Assembly: GCF_001297125.1 (NCBI RefSeq)
Contig: NZ_LHPC01000046.1
Location: 1-64,000 of the forward strand
Reading direction: 5' to 3'
Source: Pseudomonas sp. RIT-PI-q
Lineage (GTDB): Bacteria > Pseudomonadota > Gammaproteobacteria > Pseudomonadales > Pseudomonadaceae
Length of the DNA: 64,000 nucleotides
A program made the translations under genes and the position numbers. This document shows, in pieces, positions 6,610 to 15,615 of the stretch. The notes below the pieces were generated by a model. That model was not told the DNA's origin. It did no database searches and saw only the letters and a program-made list of their open reading frames with translations. Position 1 is the stretch's first letter. Every line of letters starts with the position of its first letter.

Positions 6610-8958
6610 TTAAGCCGACTTGGCCCTAATCAACCCGGTCGCACTCGCCATTTCCAACCGGCTCGCCACAAACTTCGACGTCGGCGTATGGCTGCCATCC
6701 CCAGTGCTCTCCAGCGGCACCAGCGGATTCACCTCGGGGTAGTAAGCCGCCGCTTGCCCCGCAGGAATATCAAACGCCAGCAGCGTGAAGCCCTTCACGC
6801 GACGCTCTACACCATCATCCCAGATCGACACGATGTCGGCCTTCTGCCCCGGCTTGAAGCCCAGGCGAATGATGTCCGCCTCGTTCACAAACAACACATC
6901 ACGCTGACCTTTCACGCCGCGATAGCGGTCATTGAGGCCATAGATCGTGGTGTTGTACTGATCGTGGGAACGCATCGATTGCATGATCAGGTCCGGCAAT
7001 ACGCCCGTGGCGCGAGTGCGTTCGTGCACCAGGTGCTTGGGTAATTGGTTCGGGCGGAAATTGGCCCGGCCTGACGGGGTGTTCCACTTGCGCGCGCCGG
7101 CACTGTTGCCTAGGTAAAAGCCACCCGGATTCTTGATCTTCTCGTTGAAGTCCTTGAAGTTGGGAATGGTGTCGGCAATCAGGTCGCGGATACGCCTGTA
7201 GTCGGCTACCAGCCAGTTCCAATCCACCGGGTGGCTGCCCAGCGTGGCGGCCGCGATGCCGGCAATAATCGCTGGCTCCGAGCGCATCTGGTTCGACAGC
7301 GGCTCCAACTGGCCGTTGGAGGCGTGGACCATGCTGAACGAGTCTTCGACGGTCACGGCTTGAGGGCCTTCGGTTTGCCGGTCGATATCGGTCCGGCCCA
7401 GGCACGGCAGGATCAGCGCGTCTTTACCGTGTGCCAGGTGGCTGCGGTTGAGCTTGGTGCTGATCTGTACGGTCAGGTCGCAATTGCTCAAGGCCTGGAA
7501 GGTACGCGGACTGTCCGGCGTTGCCTGGGCGAAGTTGCCGCCCAGGGCGATGAACACTTTTGCCCGGCCTTCGGCCATGGCATGGATGGCCTCGACCACG
7601 TTATGGCCGTTTTCACGCGGCACCTTGAACTGGAAGCGCCGCTCCAGGGCATCGAGGAACGCCACCGGTGGACGCTCGTTGATGCCCATTGTGCGGTCGC
7701 CCTGCACGTTACTGTGGCCGCGCACCGGGCACAGGCCTGCGCCCGGCCGGCCGATGTTGCCGCGCAGCAGCATCAGGTTGGCGATTTCCTGGATGGTCGC
7801 CACCGAATGGCGATGCTGGGTGATGCCCATCGCCCAGCACATGATCACGTTCTTGCCTTTGGCATACATCCGCGCCGCTTGCTCGATCTCGACCAGGGGC
7901 AGGCCGGATTGCTCGACGATCTGCTCCCACGAGGTGTCGTCGACGATGCCCAGGTATTCCAGCACGTTGACGCTGTGTTCATTGAGGAAGTCGTGGTCGA
8001 ACACGGCAGGCTCACCCGCCTTTTGCGCATCGCGCTCCCATTGCAGCAGGAACTTGGCCATGCCGCGCATGATCGCCATGTCGCCGCCCAAGGCCGGACG
8101 GAAGTACGCGGTGTTGGTCGGCTTGTCGCCGTTGGTGAGCATTTCGATCGGGTGTTGCGGGTGCTGGAAGCGTTCCAGACCGCGCTCTTTCAGCGGGTTG
8201 ATGCACACCACCTGCGCACCGCGTTTCACCGCTTCGCGCAGCGGTTCGAGCATCCGTGGGTGGTTGGTGCCGGGGTTCTGGCCCCAGACGAAAATCGCAT
8301 CCGCATGTTCGAAGTCGTCGAAGGTCACGGTGCCTTTGCCGACGCCAACACTCTGCGCCAACGCCACGCCGCTGGCCTCGTGGCACATGTTCGAGCAATC
8401 GGGGAAATTATTGGTGCCATAGGCGCGCACGAACAATTGATAGAGGTACGCCGCTTCGTTGCTGGCACGTCCCGAGGTGTAGAACTCGGCCTGATCGGGA
8501 CTCGACAAGCCGCGCAGATGCTTGGCGATCAGGGCAAACGCATCCTCCCAGCTGATCGGTTGATAGCGATCGGTTTCGGCGTTGTACTTCAATGGCTCGG
8601 TCAGGCGACCTTGATATTCAAGCCAATAGTCGCTCTGCTCCAGCAACTGGGTGACGCTGTGTTTGGCAAAAAACTTGCCGTCTACACGCCGCTTCGTTGC
8701 TTCCCAGTTCACCGCTTTGGCGCCGTTCTCGCAGAACGCCACCATGCCGGCTTCATTGGAATCGCCCCAGGCGCAACCGGGGCAGTCGAAGCCGCCGTTC
8801 TTGTTGGTCTTGAGCATCATGCGCAGGTTTTTCAACGCGTTGTCGCTGGTCAACCAGGCCTGGGCGACGCTGATCAGTGCGCCCCAGCCACCGGCCGGGC
8901 CTTTGTAAGGCTTATATCGAGGGACGGGTGTCTGGTCGGCTTGACGGTGTTGACTCAC
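6610..8958 (-). CDS. FdhF/YdeP family molybdopterin oxidoreductase
   Basis: 782 residues. Cytoplasmic bis-MGD molybdoenzyme of the YdeP branch of formate-dehydrogenase-like proteins. The N-terminal GGFDCPGCAWGD carries the CxxC that replaces the usual four-cysteine [4Fe-4S] motif; GQNPGTNHPRM, ENGHNVVEAIH and a C-terminal RSHDQYNT molybdopterin dinucleotide-binding segment follow. I choose the GTG at 8958: GGAGAA sits seven bases upstream and GTGA overlaps the fdhD stop. Upstream sequence in the same frame is a shadow of fdhD. Coupling to FdhD fits, since FdhD sulfurates the molybdenum site. The physiological substrate is not established by sequence; formate is only one possibility. Confidence 0.85.
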   Translation of the reverse strand: MSQHRQADQTPVPRYKPYKGPAGGWGALISVAQAWLTSDNALKNLRMMLKTNKNGGFDCPGCAWGDSNEAGMVAFCENGAKAVNWEATKRRVDGKFFAKHSVTQLLEQSDYWLEYQGRLTEPLKYNAETDRYQPISWEDAFALIAKHLRGLSSPDQAEFYTSGRASNEAAYLYQLFVRAYGTNNFPDCSNMCHEASGVALAQSVGVGKGTVTFDDFEHADAIFVWGQNPGTNHPRMLEPLREAVKRGAQVVCINPLKERGLERFQHPQHPIEMLTNGDKPTNTAYFRPALGGDMAIMRGMAKFLLQWERDAQKAGEPAVFDHDFLNEHSVNVLEYLGIVDDTSWEQIVEQSGLPLVEIEQAARMYAKGKNVIMCWAMGITQHRHSVATIQEIANLMLLRGNIGRPGAGLCPVRGHSNVQGDRTMGINERPPVAFLDALERRFQFKVPRENGHNVVEAIHAMAEGRAKVFIALGGNFAQATPDSPRTFQALSNCDLTVQISTKLNRSHLAHGKDALILPCLGRTDIDRQTEGPQAVTVEDSFSMVHASNGQLEPLSNQMRSEPAIIAGIAAATLGSHPVDWNWLVADYRRIRDLIADTIPNFKDFNEKIKNPGGFYLGNSAGARKWNTPSGRANFRPNQLPKHLVHERTRATGVLPDLIMQSMRSHDQYNTTIYGLNDRYRGVKGQRDVLFVNEADIIRLGFKPGQKADIVSIWDDGVERRVKGFTLLAFDIPAGQAAAYYPEVNPLVPLESTGDGSHTPTSKFVASRLEMASATGLIRAKSA

Positions 8959-9794
8959 GCTTGATTCTCCAACGCTGGGCTGTAGACCCGCGGCGCATTC
9001 TTCTGAGGCAGATGGATGAGATTGAGGTTGTGACGACGGGCCCATTGCACGGCAAGGCCCGTGGGCGACGACAGGCTGACGAGGGTCTGGATGCCTGCGC
9101 GCAGCACTTTCTGGATCAGTTCGAGGCTGCAACGGCTGGTGACAATCGCCAGCCCACCGGCCATCGGGATCTTTTGCCGGATCAACCCGCCGATCAGTTT
9201 GTCGAGGGCGTTGTGCCGGCCGATGTCTTCGCGCCCCAGCAGCAGTTCGCCCTGAGCGTTCATAAACACCGCCGCGTGCACCGCGCCGGAATACTGGCCA
9301 AGTGGCTGGAACGCACCGATGCGCTGACGCAGGCCATCGAGCCATTCGGCGGGTGGCAAGGGTGCGCCGGGCAACACCTTGAGGTCGGGCAATGCCTGTT
9401 CCACCGCTTCCACACCACAGAGCCCGCAACCGCTGGTGCCAGCCATTTGCCGACGCTGCTGCTTGAGGTTCCAAAAGGCGCGGTTGGCGATGGTCACTTG
9501 CGCGTACTGCGCCGAACCCGAGCCGCTGAGTTGCAGGTCATAGATGTCGGCGGCGTCTTCGATGATGCCGCTGCCGAGGCTGAAACCGACGATGAAGTCT
9601 TCCAGGTCCGTCGGTGTCACCAGCATCACCGCCTGGCTGATGCCGTTATAGGCGATCGCCAACGCCACTTCCTCGGCCAGCGCGGTGCTGTCCGATTCGC
9701 CGTGTTGGAGGTTGCTGTAGCTGTACGTTTGGCTGGCGGCGGGCGCTGGCGTTTCGAGGGCAGGCGCCGCGCAGACAGGGCGCTTGGCGTTCAT
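8955..9794 (-). CDS. fdhD: Formate dehydrogenase accessory sulfurtransferase FdhD
   Basis: 279 residues. FdhD moves sulfur from IscS to the molybdenum cofactor of formate-dehydrogenase-type enzymes. The CGLC motif (Cys123 and Cys126 within TSGCGLCGVEA) is the sulfur-transfer site; GREDIGRHNALDK and VTSRCSLELIQK are the other family signatures. The first 30 residues are poorly conserved. The stop overlaps the GTG start of the oxidoreductase by four bases, so the two are translationally coupled. A LysR gene lies 92 bases upstream on the same strand. Confidence 0.9.
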   Translation of the reverse strand: MNAKRPVCAAPALETPAPAASQTYSYSNLQHGESDSTALAEEVALAIAYNGISQAVMLVTPTDLEDFIVGFSLGSGIIEDAADIYDLQLSGSGSAQYAQVTIANRAFWNLKQQRRQMAGTSGCGLCGVEAVEQALPDLKVLPGAPLPPAEWLDGLRQRIGAFQPLGQYSGAVHAAVFMNAQGELLLGREDIGRHNALDKLIGGLIRQKIPMAGGLAIVTSRCSLELIQKVLRAGIQTLVSLSSPTGLAVQWARRHNLNLIHLPQKNAPRVYSPALENQA

Positions 9795-9886
9795 GGCATC
9801 ACCGACGGTTTGATTAGCTTTAAGCCTAGGCGCGTCAACTTGTCGCGTCTAATCGCTATTACTGATCTACCGATAGATGCCGTCGA

Positions 9887-10774
9887 TCAAGACTCCGGCA
9901 GCGATTGTTGAAGAATCGCGAAACAGGCTTCCGCGAGCGCCGAACGTGGAGCGCTGCGACGCATGATCAGCCCCAGCCGCGCGAGGGTCTGGGCGTTTTC
10001 GATGGGTTGCAGACGTAGATGATCGGTGAGGTTTTCGAGGCCGCCGTTGAGCGGCATCACCGCGCAGCAGAGTCCGCCGTGCACCGCTTGTAACAATTGA
10101 TGGACGGCATCGGTCTGCAACAACGGCTGTGGGGTGAGACCGCGGCTGTGGAAATTGTGGTCGATGGACTGGCGGAAATGCATGCCGCTGGTGAGCATGC
10201 CCAGCGGCAGTTCGATCAACGACTCCCAACTGAGCGGCGCGTCGCCGAAACTGAAAAAGCGCTGATCGTAGAGCAGGCCCATGCGGGTTTCGCTGAAGGT
10301 CAAGGAGTCGAAGCGCTCGCCGTCCAGACGCTCGAGGTACGACACGCCGAGGTCCAGACGATTGTTTGCCAGTTGTTCGAGGATCTGCTCGGAACTGAGG
10401 GCCGAGAGTTCGAAACGCAGATTCGGGTGCTCGGCGTGCAAGCGTTGCATCAGCGGCAGCGGATCGAAACTCGACAGCGGCACCACACCCAGGCGCAACG
10501 TGCCGACCAGATTGCCGCGACAGGCTGCCGCCTCGGCGTATAAACCATCGTAGGCCGCCAGCACGGTACGGGCCCAGGCCAACACCCGTTCACCCGGCGC
10601 GGTGAATCCTTCAAAGCGTTGGCCGCGATTGACCAAGGGCAGTTCGAGTTCTTCTTCGAGGCTGCGCAAGCGCATGGACAGGGTCGGTTGGGTGATGTGA
10701 CAGCGCGCCGCGGCCTGGCCGAAATGTCGGGTTTCGTCGAGGGCGATGAGGAATTTCAGCTGCTTGATGTCCAT
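9887..10774 (-). CDS. LysR family transcriptional regulator
   Basis: 295 residues: winged helix-turn-helix at 1-60 (MDIKQLKFLIALDET, then FGQAAARCHITQPTLSMRL, the recognition helix), then a periplasmic-binding-protein-like effector domain with LGVVPLSSFDPLPLM. GGAGCGAAG precedes the start. It is followed on the same strand by fdhD and the FdhF-like gene, and is a candidate regulator of them, although it could also act on genes elsewhere; the effector is unknown. Confidence 0.85.
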   Translation of the reverse strand: MDIKQLKFLIALDETRHFGQAAARCHITQPTLSMRLRSLEEELELPLVNRGQRFEGFTAPGERVLAWARTVLAAYDGLYAEAAACRGNLVGTLRLGVVPLSSFDPLPLMQRLHAEHPNLRFELSALSSEQILEQLANNRLDLGVSYLERLDGERFDSLTFSETRMGLLYDQRFFSFGDAPLSWESLIELPLGMLTSGMHFRQSIDHNFHSRGLTPQPLLQTDAVHQLLQAVHGGLCCAVMPLNGGLENLTDHLRLQPIENAQTLARLGLIMRRSAPRSALAEACFAILQQSLPES

Positions 10775-10910
10775 CTTCGCTCCGGGGCGCGTGAAGGTGC
10801 GGATTCTAGCGCCTGGGGGGCGCCGGCGTCATTGGTCGGCTCGTAACCTTGAGTGGCGGGCGTGGTCTAGGCTTTTGCGTCTGGAACCCAAAACCCAAGG
10901 AGAGTGCACC

Positions 10911-11351
10911 ATGAGTATTTTTAGCTTTGTGAAAGAAGCAGGCGAAAAGCTTATCGATCTGCTGACGCCGGGCAACGCCAATGCCAGCGAGCAGTTGAAG
11001 GAACATATCAGCAAGGTCGGCCTGGGTAACCCGAATGTGCAGGCCACGGTGGATGGCGACAAGGTCACTGTGACCGGTGAAGTGGCGAGCCAGGAAGAGA
11101 AGGAAAAAATCCTGCTGGCCGTGGGCAACATTGCCGGTGTCGGTAGCGTGGATGACCAGATTACGGTGACCGGGCCGGTTGCGAAGGCTGCGGTATTTGT
11201 GACGGTCGTGAAGGGCGATACCCTTAGCGCGATTTCCCTGCGCGTGTATGGTGATGCCAACAAGTATCAAAAGATCTTCGAGGCCAACAAGCCGATGCTC
11301 AAGGATGTGAACAAGATCTATCCGGGGCAGTCGTTGCGGATTCCTGAGTAA
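10911..11351 (+). CDS. BON-LysM protein, Kbp (YgaU)-like potassium-binding protein
   Basis: 146 residues and no signal peptide. A BON domain (about 20-85, with VQATVDGDKVTVTGEVASQ) is joined to a C-terminal LysM domain (95-145, VVKGDTLSAISLRVYGDANKY in two parts: VVKGDTLSAISLRVYGDA and NKY, ending YPGQSLRIPE). This is the architecture and length of E. coli Kbp, a cytoplasmic K+ sensor. AAGGAGAG precedes the ATG at 10911. The gene diverges from the LysR gene across a 136-base intergenic region and stands alone. Confidence 0.85.
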   Translation: MSIFSFVKEAGEKLIDLLTPGNANASEQLKEHISKVGLGNPNVQATVDGDKVTVTGEVASQEEKEKILLAVGNIAGVGSVDDQITVTGPVAKAAVFVTVVKGDTLSAISLRVYGDANKYQKIFEANKPMLKDVNKIYPGQSLRIPE

Positions 11352-11368
11352 GGTTCAAGACCGTGTGA

Positions 11369-11464
11369 TGGCCTTCGCGGGCAAGCCTCGCTCCTACAGG
11401 TTTTGAGTCGTTCGCGTGATTTGTGTACGACACAAAAACCTGTGGGAGCGGGCTTGCCCGCGAT
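11369..11464. repeat. Inverted REP pair with dissimilar arms
   Basis: Left arm at about 11372-11398 is the GCCTCGCTCCTAC variant, right arm at about 11440-11463 the GGGAGCGGGCTTGCCCGC variant. They face each other between the convergent kbp and yrfG genes. Confidence 0.75.
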
Positions 11465-11478
11465 GCAGACAACTCGGT

Positions 11479-12141
11479 CTAGAGCCCTGCAATCAACCCC
11501 CGATAACCCCCAACCGCCGCAAACTCCGCCGTATCCTTCGGCCCTTTGCGGCTGTCCGGCTCGCTCACCGCCAACAAATGCGCCACGCCGAAATCCCGCG
11601 CACTGCGCAGAATCGGCAGCGTATCGTCGATAAACAGGCTGCGCGCCGGGTCAAACCCGATATCCGCCTGCAAGGCATCCCAGAACTGCGGGTTTTCCTT
11701 GGCGAACCCGTAATCGTGAGAACTGATCAAACGCTCGAAGTACGGCGCCAGTTCGATTCTCTCCAGCTTCAACGACAGCGAATCACGATGGGCATTGGTG
11801 ATCAGCACCACGCGCTTGCCGGCCTGTTTGATCGCCGCCAGAAAGGTATCCGCATCCGGGCGCAGGGCGATCAGGTGCGCGGTTTCCAGCTTCAATTCAC
11901 GTACCGGCAATTTCAGCTCGGCGCTCCAGAAGTCCAGGCAATACCACTGTAACTGGCCAGCATTGCGTTCGAACAGCGGCTGCAACTCCATCTCGGCCAT
12001 CGCCCGACTCACCCCGTGCAACTCGGCGTAACGCTGGGGCAGGTGCTCCATCCAGAAATGGTTGTCGTAGTGCAGGTCCAGCAGCGTGCCGTCCATGTCC
12101 AGCAAAACGGTGTCGATGTCGCGCCAGGGCAGCAGGGACAT
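11479..12141 (-). CDS. yrfG: GMP/IMP nucleotidase YrfG, HAD superfamily
   Basis: 220 residues. HAD motif I DMDGTLLDL carries the nucleophile (residues 15-23), motif II VLITNAH, motif III Lys in FAKENPQF and motif IV FIDDTLPIL. It is a cytoplasmic phosphatase for purine nucleoside monophosphates. GGAG precedes the ATG at 12141. It is divergent from nudE across 90 bases; yrfG, nudE and cysQ act on nucleotides and keep this neighbourhood in other pseudomonads as I remember it. Confidence 0.85.
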   Translation of the reverse strand: MSLLPWRDIDTVLLDMDGTLLDLHYDNHFWMEHLPQRYAELHGVSRAMAEMELQPLFERNAGQLQWYCLDFWSAELKLPVRELKLETAHLIALRPDADTFLAAIKQAGKRVVLITNAHRDSLSLKLERIELAPYFERLISSHDYGFAKENPQFWDALQADIGFDPARSLFIDDTLPILRSARDFGVAHLLAVSEPDSRKGPKDTAEFAAVGGYRGLIAGL

Positions 12142-12231
12142 AAAAAACTTCTCCAGCGGTAAAAAAGATATCCGAGGTCAACAATCAGGATAGGCCGGGT
12201 ATAGTAACCCGCTATCGCCAAGGAGCCGCTC

Positions 12232-12798
12232 ATGCGCCAGAAACCCACCATACTCGCCCGCGAGATCGTCGCCACCAGCCGTTTATTCTGCGTCGAAGAG
12301 CTGAAGCTGCGCTTTTCCAATGGCGTGGAGCGCACTTACGAGCGATTGGTCGGCAAAGGCGCCGGGTATGGCGCGGTGATGATCGTGGCGATGCTCGATG
12401 CCGACCACGCGGTGCTGGTCGAAGAGTATTGCGGTGGCACCGATGAATACGAACTGTCCCTGCCCAAAGGCCTGATCGAGCCGGGCGAGGACGTGCTGGC
12501 GGCGGCCGAGCGTGAACTCAAGGAAGAGGCCGGGTATGGCGCGCGGCAATTGGAGCATCTGACCGAGTTGTCGTTGTCGCCCGGTTACATGAGCCAGAAA
12601 ATCCAAGTGGTATTGGCCACCGATCTGTACGAAGAGCGCCTTGAAGGCGACGAGCCCGAGCCGATGGGCGTAGACAAGATCAACCTGCGTGAACTGTCGG
12701 CGCTGGCGCAGAACCCGCGATTCACCGAGGGCCGTGCCTTGGCGGCGCTGTACCTGGCCCGTGACCTGCTGACGCAGCGTGGGGTGTTCCAGCCATGA
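12232..12798 (+). CDS. nudE: ADP compounds hydrolase NudE
   Basis: 188 residues, Nudix hydrolase acting on ADP-ribose, Ap3A and NADH. The Nudix box is GLIEPGEDVLAAAERELKEE followed by AGYG, matching Gx5Ex7REUXEEXGU. The YEERLEGDEPEP stretch after the box is typical of NudE. AAGGAG lies about nine bases before the start. The stop TGA overlaps the cysQ ATG by four bases. Confidence 0.9.
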   Translation: MRQKPTILAREIVATSRLFCVEELKLRFSNGVERTYERLVGKGAGYGAVMIVAMLDADHAVLVEEYCGGTDEYELSLPKGLIEPGEDVLAAAERELKEEAGYGARQLEHLTELSLSPGYMSQKIQVVLATDLYEERLEGDEPEPMGVDKINLRELSALAQNPRFTEGRALAALYLARDLLTQRGVFQP

Positions 12799-13622
12799 AT
12801 TTCCCTCATCCGTTGATGGCGCCAGTGGTTGAACTGGCCTTGAAGGCTGGCGACGCGATCCTGCCGTTCTGGCGCACCGGCACGGCGGTGACCGCCAAGG
12901 CGGATGATTCGCCGGTGACCGCAGCAGACCTGGCCGCTCACCACTTGATTCTGGCCGGGCTGACAGCGCTGGACCCAAGCATTCCGGTGCTGTCCGAAGA
13001 AGACGCCAATATTCCCCAGAGCGTGCGCGCCGGGTGGCAGCGTTGGTGGCTGGTGGACCCGCTGGACGGGACCAAGGAGTTCATCTCTGGCAGTGAAGAA
13101 TTCACCGTCAACATTGCGCTGATCGAGCAGGGGCGCGTGGTGTTTGGCGTGGTATCGATGCCGACCAATGGGCGTTTCTACGTCGGTGGCGCCGGTCTGG
13201 GTGCGTGGCGTGGCGATAAAGACGCGCAGCCGTTGCCGATTCAGGTGCGCGACGTGCCGGCGGCGGGCGAGGCGTTCACGGTGGTGGCCAGTCGTCGGCA
13301 TTCCAGCCCTGAGCAGGAGCGTTTGTTGGCCGGGCTGAGCGACAGTCTGGGTGAGCTGCATTTGGCCAACATCGGCAGTTCGCTGAAGTTCTGTTTGCTG
13401 GCGGAAGGGGCGGCGGATTGTTATCCACGGCTGGCGCCGACTTCGCAGTGGGACACGGCGGCTGCGCAAGGTGTGCTGGAAGGGGCGGGTGGTGAGGTGC
13501 TGGATTTGAGCGGTCAGCCGTTTTGTTATCCGGCGCGGGAATCGCTGCTGAATGAGTTCTTTTTGGCGCTGCCGGCGAAGGCTGCTTGGCGGGAGAAGTT
13601 GTTGGAACTGGCTCGGGCGTAG
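12795..13622 (+). CDS. cysQ: 3'(2'),5'-bisphosphate nucleotidase CysQ
   Basis: 275 residues of the inositol monophosphatase superfamily. It removes the 3' phosphate of PAP, the by-product of sulfate assimilation. Metal-binding motifs are SEED in LSEEDANI, WLVDPLDGTKEFI and SQWDTAAAQG near the end. It overlaps nudE by four bases (ATGA), so the two are coupled. Confidence 0.9.
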   Translation: MNFPHPLMAPVVELALKAGDAILPFWRTGTAVTAKADDSPVTAADLAAHHLILAGLTALDPSIPVLSEEDANIPQSVRAGWQRWWLVDPLDGTKEFISGSEEFTVNIALIEQGRVVFGVVSMPTNGRFYVGGAGLGAWRGDKDAQPLPIQVRDVPAAGEAFTVVASRRHSSPEQERLLAGLSDSLGELHLANIGSSLKFCLLAEGAADCYPRLAPTSQWDTAAAQGVLEGAGGEVLDLSGQPFCYPARESLLNEFFLALPAKAAWREKLLELARA

Positions 13623-13626
13623 AGAT

Positions 13627-13722
13627 CAAAAGATCGCAGCCTCGTTTTACTCGACAGCTCCTACACAGGGGGACGCGTTTCTCTGTAGGAGCTGTCGAGT
13701 AAAACGAGGCTGCGATCTTTTG
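13627..13722. repeat. Perfect 39-bp inverted repeat
   Basis: Arms 13627-13665 and 13684-13722 are exact reverse complements separated by 18 bases. The outer CAAAAGATCGCAGCC and inner GCTCCTACA are shared with the element at 58381-58469, so this is a second dispersed repeat family. It lies between the convergent cysQ and YiiD-type genes and could terminate both transcripts. Confidence 0.85.
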
Positions 13723-13724
13723 CT

Positions 13725-14180
13725 TTACCGATGCAACACATACTGCCCGGTAAACTTCACCGCATCCTCATCACTCCCCGCATTCACCACCCGCGTATGC
13801 AACGTCAACCGCGCCCTGCCGTAACGCTCATACGTCGCCAAAAACTTCTTCCACACCGCCGCACTCGGCGCATGGCAAATAGCCGTCCCATCCATGGTCA
13901 CCGGCAGCGGATAGCTGATATGCCCCTCGTGAATCACGATGTGCCCGTCCTCGATGCCTTCCTCACGCAAACGCAAATGCAGCCAGCCCCAACCCGCTAG
14001 CACGGCGCCGCAATACAGGCTGCCGCCGAACATGGTGCTCTTGTGATTGACGTTGGCTTCCAGCGGCAAGTACAGGCGCAGTTGCTGGTCGTGCCAGTCG
14101 AGCACCTTGACGCCCATGTCCTTCGTGAGAGGAATGTCGCGATGAAGGACGGATTCCAGGTGACGACTGTAGCGGTTCAT
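13725..14180 (-). CDS. Thioesterase, YiiD C-terminal domain type
   Basis: 151 residues with a hotdog fold. NVNHKSTMFGGSLYCGAVLAG is the helix signature of the YiiD C-terminal family (NHKSTMFGGSLY at about 44-55). It is a putative CoA or ACP thioesterase; substrate unknown. The stop almost touches the 39-bp inverted repeat. It precedes dctD on the same strand by 40 bases in the other direction, so it is likely transcribed on its own from upstream of 14180, where the neighbouring dctBD transcript could read through. Confidence 0.75.
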   Translation of the reverse strand: MNRYSRHLESVLHRDIPLTKDMGVKVLDWHDQQLRLYLPLEANVNHKSTMFGGSLYCGAVLAGWGWLHLRLREEGIEDGHIVIHEGHISYPLPVTMDGTAICHAPSAAVWKKFLATYERYGRARLTLHTRVVNAGSDEDAVKFTGQYVLHR

Positions 14181-14220
14181 TCACGGGCCTCTTGCATGCA
14201 GATGATGGGTTGACGGTAGC

Positions 14221-15615
14221 TCAATCGAGTTCGTCGGTGGGGTGGTGGGCGCCGCTGTCGGAGAAGTTCAGCCCGTGCTTGCGCAGCTTGTCGTGCAAAG
14301 TCTTGCGCGGAATGCCGAGGGCTTCGGCGAGGCTGCGCACGGAGCTGTGCGAGCGCGCCAGCTCGGCAGCGATCAAGGTCTTTTCGAAGTTTTCCACTTG
14401 CTCGCTGAGCCCGCCGGACACCAGCTCGACCATCGTTCCGCTTGCGCCGTCCGGCGCACTGTTGTCCAGGGCCAGTTCCAGGCCCAGGGCGAAGCGTTCG
14501 GCGGCGTTCTGCAGTTCGCGCACGTTGCCGGGCCAGGTGTGGCGCAGCAGCAGGGCGCGTTGCCCCGGTTGCAACTCGTGGGGCGGCAAACCGTGGCGAG
14601 CGCTGGCTTCGTCGGCGAAATGCTGGAACAGCATCAGCGCATCTTCGCCGCGCTCGCGCAGCGGTGGAATGCGCAGCGGCGCGACGTTCAGGCGGTAATA
14701 CAAGTCGGCCCGAAAGCGCCCTTGATCGGCGGCCTGGCGCAGGTCTTCCTTGGTCGCGGCGATGATGCGGATGTCCAGCGGGATCAACTGATTGCCACCT
14801 AGACGCTCGACCACTCGCTCTTGCAGCAAGCGCAGCAATTTCACCTGCACATCCAGGCTCATGCTTTCGATTTCATCAAGGAACAGCGTGCCGCCGTTGG
14901 CGAATTCAAACTTGCCGATGCGGCGCTTCTGCGCGCCGGTAAAGGCGCCTGGCTCGTGACCGAACAGTTCGCTTTCCACCACCGATTCGGCCAGAGCGCC
15001 GGCGTTGATCGCCACGAACGGGCCGTTACGCCGGTTCGACAAATCGTGCAGCGCCCGCGCCACCACTTCTTTGCCGGCACCGGTTTCGCCAAGGATCAGC
15101 ACGTCGGCCTTGGTCGCCGCCAGTGCGCCGATTTGTTCGCGCAGGCGCAGCATCGGTGCCGATTGCCCGACCAGTCGCGTGCTCAGCTCATTGCGATCGC
15201 TCAGGGCCAGACGCAAGCTGCGGTTGTCCAGCACCAGCCGGCGCAAGGCCAGTGCGCGGCGCACGCTGTCGAGCAGGGCGTCGCTGGCGAAGGGTTTTTC
15301 CAGGAAGTCATAAGCCCCGGCGCGCATGGCTTGCACCGCCAGCGGCACATCGCCGTGACCGGTGATCAGCAGCACCGGCAGCTCCGGGTCCTGAGCGTGG
15401 AGTTCGGTCAGCAGTTCGAGACCGTCCATGCCCGGCATGCGGATGTCGCTGACCACCACACCGGGCCAGTCGCGCTCCAGTTGCCCGGCCAGGCCCTTGG
15501 CCTCAGCCAGCGGCAGGATTTTCAGGCCGGCGAGGTCGAGCGTCTGGCTCAGGGCCTGGCGCAGGTGCGGATCGTCGTCGATCAACACGACCTGGATGCG
15601 GTTATCGATGGTCAT
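14221..15615 (-). CDS. dctD: C4-dicarboxylate response regulator DctD, sigma-54 activator
   Basis: 464 residues in three domains. Receiver (1-120) with acidic DDD at 13-15, phospho-acceptor Asp57 in VVSDIRMPGMDG and Lys in LEKPF. AAA+ domain (about 145-385) with Walker A GETGAGKE (176-183) and the sigma-54 contact GAFTGA (223-228). A Fis-type helix-turn-helix is at the C-terminus (SVRSLAEALGIPRKTLHDKL). It activates C4-dicarboxylate uptake genes from -24/-12 promoters; none of those lie in this window. ATGA overlap with dctB. Confidence 0.9.
   Translation of the reverse strand: MTIDNRIQVVLIDDDPHLRQALSQTLDLAGLKILPLAEAKGLAGQLERDWPGVVVSDIRMPGMDGLELLTELHAQDPELPVLLITGHGDVPLAVQAMRAGAYDFLEKPFASDALLDSVRRALALRRLVLDNRSLRLALSDRNELSTRLVGQSAPMLRLREQIGALAATKADVLILGETGAGKEVVARALHDLSNRRNGPFVAINAGALAESVVESELFGHEPGAFTGAQKRRIGKFEFANGGTLFLDEIESMSLDVQVKLLRLLQERVVERLGGNQLIPLDIRIIAATKEDLRQAADQGRFRADLYYRLNVAPLRIPPLRERGEDALMLFQHFADEASARHGLPPHELQPGQRALLLRHTWPGNVRELQNAAERFALGLELALDNSAPDGASGTMVELVSGGLSEQVENFEKTLIAAELARSHSSVRSLAEALGIPRKTLHDKLRKHGLNFSDSGAHHPTDELD

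Noticed and set aside
7231..8964. 577-codon plus-strand open frame
   Set aside because: Antisense shadow of the FdhF-like gene.
8959..9474. N-terminal extension of the FdhF-like enzyme (172 more codons)
   Set aside because: It overlaps fdhD in another frame and is not family-like; the GTG at 8958 has a strong ribosome binding site.
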